64,000 nt of DNA, taken from contig CABMPP010000020.1 of the NCBI GenBank assembly GCA_902388495.1, positions 1 through 64,000 on the forward strand. The letters run 5' to 3'. Each line of letters starts with the position of its first letter. Position 1 is the stretch's first letter. This document shows, in pieces, positions 59,986-64,000 of this stretch. The notes under the pieces were generated by a model that worked only from the letters and a program-made list of their open reading frames with translations, made no database searches and was not told the origin of the DNA. This stretch comes from an uncultured Bacteroides sp. GTDB lineage: Bacteria; Bacteroidota; Bacteroidia; Bacteroidales; Bacteroidaceae. Both the position numbers and the translations under genes were made by a program.

Positions 59986-60614
59986 CTTAAATCAACTTCC
60001 TCAGCCGTAGGATAAGCCTTCTTGTCGAACACAAAAAAGCTATCGGAATAGTTCTGCCCGATCTGATAGGAGTTGATTGTCACAACAGCTGTATCTCCAC
60101 CTCGCTGCGCCATACTGATACGTGAAGGACGGAAAGTATCTTTGTCTACATACAGAATGATGCACAACAAATCCTGCTTCCGGTCCGTAGCAGTCATCAC
60201 AACTTCATAGAGAGATTTATTTCTGGCACTGTCACTCTTCCCCAACTTCAGCTTATACCCATGTTTATAAAGCGACAACAAAGCATAAGGATTGATGCTT
60301 TGCAACTCTTCGGGTGTCGGTTCTGAAATATTAACCTCATCACTCGAAGCGAGATAACTCCACTGCGTACGCCCGTCAAACCAGGTTATCACTCCGTCTG
60401 CCTCCAAACGGAACTTCTCTCCCTTCAGGCAGATAACACCGGTAGAGGAACCTTCGGACGTACGGACGGTAAAGGTAGCCTTCACGCCTCCCGCTTTCCG
60501 AAATGCTTCGGCTGTACGGTCCAATATATCTTTGGCATCCGGTTGCTGTGCCAGGATGGGCAAAGCAAAGGAAAGCATACACATACATATCAAAAAAGTG
60601 CTAATTCTCCGCAT
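59982..60614 (-). CDS. LolA-like outer-membrane lipoprotein carrier
   Basis: A 210-residue periplasmic protein with signal peptide [23 protein letters not shown]. The remainder fits the LolA fold: an opening helix ([25 protein letters not shown]) and a half-barrel of strands with [23 protein letters not shown], where LolA proteins have a conserved GKFR...WTYD pattern. It would carry lipoproteins from the inner membrane to the outer membrane. It sits 17 bp after ftsK and overlaps trxB by 4 bp. Confidence 0.88.
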   Translation of the reverse strand: MRRISTFLICMCMLSFALPILAQQPDAKDILDRTAEAFRKAGGVKATFTVRTSEGSSTGVICLKGEKFRLEADGVITWFDGRTQWSYLASSDEVNISEPTPEELQSINPYALLSLYKHGYKLKLGKSDSARNKSLYEVVMTATDRKQDLLCIILYVDKDTFRPSRISMAQRGGDTAVVTINSYQIGQNYSDSFFVFDKKAYPTAEEVDLR

Positions 60615-60631
60615 ACATTACAAACTCATTA

Positions 60632-63124
60632 TTAACCCAAATTGTTCAGTCGCATTTCCAGGTCATTCTCATCCACACAGAACACTTCACGCGCCTTGCT
60701 TCCTTGCGCCGCACCTACAATGCCGGCTTTCTCCAACTGATCCATGATGCGTCCGGCACGGTTGTAACCGATGGCAAACTTCCGCTGAATCAGCGAAGTG
60801 GAACCTTGCTGATGAATCACCACCAGACGGGCGGCATCTTCGAACAACGGATCCAGACGTCCCATATCCACATCGCCCAAATCTCCGCCTCCATTTTCGT
60901 CTACATATTCGGGCAGATAGAAAGCGGTGGGGTATCCTTGCTGGCGGGCGATAAACTTTGTGATTTCCGCTACTTCCGGCGTATCGATAAATGCACACTG
61001 CACACGCACCGGATCGGCACCCTGCAGGAAGAGCATATCACCACGACCTATCAGTTGGTTGGCTCCGGGACGGTCGAGAATGGTGCGCGAGTCGACCATT
61101 GCCGATACACGGAAGGCGATACGCGCCGGGAAGTTGGCTTTGATCGTACCTGTGATGATGTTGGTCGTCGGGCGCTGGGTGGCAATAATCATGTGGATGC
61201 CGACGGCACGCGCCAACTGGGCAATGCGGGCGATAGGCAATTCCACATCCTTACCAGCTGTCATAATCAAGTCACCGAACTCGTCGATGACGACTACAAT
61301 ATACGGCATGAACTTATGTCCCTTTTCCGGATTCAACCGGCGATTAATGAACTTTTCGTTATATTCTTTGATATTGCGCACATGGGCAGCTTTCAGTAAA
61401 TCATAGCGGGTGTCCATCTCCACACAGATGGAGTTCAGCGTCTGCACTACTTTGGTGACGTCCGTAATGATGGCATCTTCACCATCGGGCAGTTTGGCAA
61501 GGAAGTGGTGCTCGATGACGGAGTAGATGCTGAACTCTACCTTCTTCGGGTCTACCAGCACAAACTTCAATTCCGCCGGATGCTTCTTATATAATAAGGA
61601 GGTAATGATGGCATTCAATCCCACAGACTTACCCTGACCGGTAGCACCGGCAACGAGCACGTGCGGCATCTTGCAGAGATCCACCATAAACACTTCGTTG
61701 GTAATGGTCTTACCCAGTGCGATGGGCAAATCGTAGGTAGACTCCTGGAACTTCTTGCTGCCGATGATGCTCTGACCGGAGACAATCTTCGGATTGGAGT
61801 TAGGCACCTCAATACCGATAGTACCTTTTCCGGGGATAGGCGCAATGATACGGATACCCAATGCCGAAAGACTGAGGGCGATATCATCTTCCAATCCACG
61901 GATTTTGGAGATGCGCACTCCCTGTTCGGGGGTAATCTCATAAAGCGTCACCGTAGGACCTACGGTCGCCTTGATGGTACTGATTTCGATGCCGAAGCTG
62001 CGCAGCGTATTGATAATCTTATCCTTATTGGCATTCTGCTCAGCCATGTCGATGGTAGGCCCGTTGTCATCGTAATGCTTCATCAGGTCTATGCCGGGAT
62101 AATGATAATTCTCCAAGTCCAGACGAGGATTATACGGTTCTTTCTCTACACCTTGATATTCCTCCTCTTCATTTTTCTCAATCTCGAATGCCGGCTCCTT
62201 CATAGCCGGCTGTTCCCGGAAAGGGGGCACAGCATCCGGTTGCGGTGTCTCGATGGTCATTGTTATATCATCATCTCCTTGGCGGGCAGGTTTCACGCTG
62301 CTTCCTCCGCCAAGGTCGAGAGTAATTTCGGGGGTAATTTCTTCTTCTTCCTCTTCACCAGCAGTTTCGGGCACGGTTTCTTTTTCGGGTTCCGGTTTGG
62401 CTGGTTTCGGGGCAGAGGTCTTTCCTTTTGTCGTCCAGGAGTCGGTAAACTCTTCCGGTGTCTCACCTTTCTCCTTTTCGGCCTTTTCCTTACGCTTCAG
62501 GAAGCTGAGAGTAAACAGTCTGCGCAGCCAGATAACAGTACGCGCACTCAGGTAGATAAGAAAGCAGATAGCAGTTACCAGCAACAACATCCACACACCC
62601 GGCACTCCGATTTGCGATACGAGCCAGTTGCTGACGTTATATCCGTGCAAACCTCCCAAATAAAGGAAAGAGTCCTTGTACTGGTCTACAAAAGCAAAAC
62701 CGAAAAAGACCGAGAACCATACCAGCAGCAACGAGCAACCGATGAACCATTTCCACAGACGTACCACACGTACCTTCATCAACTTCAGTCCTGCCACTGC
62801 CAGGAACACGAGGATGAAGAACGACGACACGCCGAAGCAGTCATTTATCAGATAGCTTGCCAGTTGTGCGCCGCGGGAACCGGCGTAGTTTTTCACTCCA
62901 TTTGTAGTAGAAGCCAGCTCTTGCGCTGTGCCTCCGTCAATGATACTCTGGTCCGCCGCTCCCGTGAAGAAGAACGATGAAAAGGCGAGCAACAGGTAAA
63001 CGGAAAAGATAACGAGGACAAGTCCGATTACAAAATGAATGGTTTCATTCTTGAATATGCCCGTCACTTTTCCGAAGAACGAAAGGGACGTTTCTGTATC
63101 TTTAGATGCATTTTTCTTTGCCAT
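60632..63124 (-). CDS. ftsK: DNA translocase FtsK
   Basis: A cell-division ATPase that pumps chromosome ends apart at the septum. It has 830 residues. Four N-terminal membrane helices lie in about 1-190, followed by an acidic, Pro-rich linker (about 200-340), shorter than in E. coli. The motor domain has Walker A GATGQGKS at about 493-500 and Walker B in YIVVVIDEFGDLI. The C-terminal gamma winged helix (RKFAIGYNRAGRIMDQLEKAGIVG) reads chromosome polarity sequences. ATG at 63124 is chosen; an in-frame TTG two codons earlier is less likely. Confidence 0.97.
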   Translation of the reverse strand: MAKKNASKDTETSLSFFGKVTGIFKNETIHFVIGLVLVIFSVYLLLAFSSFFFTGAADQSIIDGGTAQELASTTNGVKNYAGSRGAQLASYLINDCFGVSSFFILVFLAVAGLKLMKVRVVRLWKWFIGCSLLLVWFSVFFGFAFVDQYKDSFLYLGGLHGYNVSNWLVSQIGVPGVWMLLLVTAICFLIYLSARTVIWLRRLFTLSFLKRKEKAEKEKGETPEEFTDSWTTKGKTSAPKPAKPEPEKETVPETAGEEEEEEITPEITLDLGGGSSVKPARQGDDDITMTIETPQPDAVPPFREQPAMKEPAFEIEKNEEEEYQGVEKEPYNPRLDLENYHYPGIDLMKHYDDNGPTIDMAEQNANKDKIINTLRSFGIEISTIKATVGPTVTLYEITPEQGVRISKIRGLEDDIALSLSALGIRIIAPIPGKGTIGIEVPNSNPKIVSGQSIIGSKKFQESTYDLPIALGKTITNEVFMVDLCKMPHVLVAGATGQGKSVGLNAIITSLLYKKHPAELKFVLVDPKKVEFSIYSVIEHHFLAKLPDGEDAIITDVTKVVQTLNSICVEMDTRYDLLKAAHVRNIKEYNEKFINRRLNPEKGHKFMPYIVVVIDEFGDLIMTAGKDVELPIARIAQLARAVGIHMIIATQRPTTNIITGTIKANFPARIAFRVSAMVDSRTILDRPGANQLIGRGDMLFLQGADPVRVQCAFIDTPEVAEITKFIARQQGYPTAFYLPEYVDENGGGDLGDVDMGRLDPLFEDAARLVVIHQQGSTSLIQRKFAIGYNRAGRIMDQLEKAGIVGAAQGSKAREVFCVDENDLEMRLNNLG

Positions 63125-63149
63125 TTTCAATATATATGATAGATTGGTG

Positions 63150-63157
63150 CAAAAGTA
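63150..63157 (-). promoter_or_regulatory. -7 box of ftsK
   Basis: TACTTTTG on the minus strand, 25 bp before the ATG. The -33 position lacks an obvious TTTG. Confidence 0.55.
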
Positions 63158-63353
63158 ATAAAAAAAACACGCTTCAGCATTCTTGGAACGGGGAAAAATA
63201 AGAATCTAGGTTAATCTGCATTTGCTACTGGCTGGACGATACCGACAGCCGAAGAAGAAGCCGGAGAACGGAATATCATGTGGCAAGAAACAATATAAGC
63301 ATGTAGAGAGTGCCAAAACACCCTATTTACAGCCAAATACTTTGCCCAAATCG

Positions 63354-63383
63354 TTTGCAACACAAAGAAAAGTAGTATCTTTG
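63354..63383 (+). promoter_or_regulatory. Promoter of the Rpn-family gene
   Basis: TTTG at 63354-63357 and TATCTTTG at 63376-63383 are 18 bp apart, a good Bacteroides promoter. The ATG follows 17 bp later. Confidence 0.75.
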
Positions 63384-63400
63384 TAAAAATCAATTTTATT

Positions 63401-64000
63401 ATGGAACAGAAAGACAAATACATACGTTTTGACTGGGCAGTGAAACGCCTGCTGCGCAACAAGGCCAACTTCGACGTACTCGAAGGCTTCCTCACCGTGC
63501 TCTTGGGCGAAGCAATCCATATCGTGGAGATTCTAGAAAGCGAAAGCAATCAACAAAGTGAAGAGGATAAGTTCAACCGAGTGGACATCAAAGCCCGGAA
63601 CAGCAAAGACGAGATAATTATTGTAGAGGTGCAAAATACCCGTGAACTCTATTACCTGGAACGCATCTTATACGGGGTGGCAAAAGCAATTACAGAACAT
63701 ATCGAACTGGGCAGCATCTACTCTGACGTAAAGAAGGTATACTCTATTAGCATACTCTACTTCGACATTGGCCAAGGAACCGACTACCTATATCATGGCC
63801 AGAATACCTTTGTGGGCGTACATACAGGAGACTTTCTGCAAGTAACTACCAAAGAGAAAGGAGCCATCGTACGCAAACTTCCGGCTCAAATATTCCCCGA
63901 ATACTTTCTGATCCGCGTGAACGAGTTCAACAAGGTAGCCGTCACGCCGCTGGAAGAATGGATTGAGTATCTGAAAACCGGTTGTATTCGTCCCGACACC
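63401..64000 (+). CDS. Rpn family PD-(D/E)XK nuclease-type protein (3' truncated by window)
   Basis: The first 200 codons of a longer gene. The N-terminus MEQKDKYIRFDWAVKRLLRNK and the core DVLEGFLTVLL, FNRVDIKARN and EIIIVEVQNTRE match the Rpn/transposase_31-type PD-(D/E)XK family, with D and E-x-Q as the nuclease motif. Such proteins promote recombination and occur in many copies in Bacteroides; some are decayed transposase relatives. The reading frame is intact to the window end. The product of the missing part cannot be judged. Confidence 0.88.
   Translation, partial: MEQKDKYIRFDWAVKRLLRNKANFDVLEGFLTVLLGEAIHIVEILESESNQQSEEDKFNRVDIKARNSKDEIIIVEVQNTRELYYLERILYGVAKAITEHIELGSIYSDVKKVYSISILYFDIGQGTDYLYHGQNTFVGVHTGDFLQVTTKEKGAIVRKLPAQIFPEYFLIRVNEFNKVAVTPLEEWIEYLKTGCIRPDT

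Noticed and set aside
63211..63549. Minus-strand open frame overlapping the Rpn-type gene
   Set aside because: It overlaps the promoter and start of a recognisable plus-strand gene and shows no domain.
1..64000. tRNA or rRNA genes
   Set aside because: No tRNA-like T-arm and anticodon-arm pattern or rRNA-like sequence was recognised on reading; a covariance-model scan would be decisive.

Overview
The window is chromosomal DNA of a gut Bacteroidales bacterium, most likely Bacteroides. The case rests on SusC/SusD transporter pairs, FecI/FecR-type signalling, a type III glutamine synthetase of 729 residues, a SecA with a long C-terminal tail, type II pantothenate kinase, and many promoters with the Bacteroides -7 box TAnnTTTG. 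No rRNA, tRNA, CRISPR array or insertion sequence was seen. The last gene is cut by the window end.

Layout. 1-610: palindromic intergenic repeats. 611-8573: envelope and housekeeping genes (DUF4105 protein, phosphatase-fold protein, SecA, DUF6340 lipoprotein, small acidic protein). 8674-32131: a large polysaccharide utilization locus (PUL). Its minus-strand operon encodes an STN-type SusC, a SusD, a DUF3823 lipoprotein and two ~1000-residue proteins that combine tandem pectate-lyase-like beta-helices with a C-terminal beta-propeller. An anti-sigma factor and a divergent ECF sigma factor control it. A plus-strand set encodes a small secreted protein, a ThuA-domain protein and a GH9-type hydrolase. 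A second minus-strand pair encodes a third helix-propeller paralogue and an agarase-like clan GH-A hydrolase. 32397-42149: housekeeping genes (valS, a DUF3810 protein, mazG, an ECF sigma/anti-sigma/Spy-like cassette, rnz, rpsA). 42585-49708: a compact second SusC/SusD locus with a DUF6377 membrane regulator and an alpha/beta-hydrolase esterase. 49712-63124: coaW, a DUF5686 outer-membrane protein, glutamine synthetase III, a Crp/Fnr regulator, a GH20 hexosaminidase, and the ftsK-lolA-trxB cluster. 63401 onward: a truncated Rpn/PD-(D/E)XK nuclease-type gene.

How the genes work together. In the large PUL, substrate binding at the STN-containing SusC would signal through FecR to the ECF sigma factor, which then raises transporter and enzyme expression. 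The helix-propeller proteins carry a segment (S-hydrophobic-EHH followed by QxEEE) resembling the catalytic region of GH55 beta-1,3-glucanases. Together with the GH9-type and agarase-like enzymes this suggests an unusual glycan target that cannot be named from sequence alone.

A second theme is a set of intergenic arrays made of short self-complementary units with 21-22 bp periodicity, each with its own sequence. They lie at 1-66, 22953-23057, 37743-37822 and 50639-50722, mostly just after the 3' ends of genes. A related but longer hairpin follows glutamine synthetase at 55531-55621.
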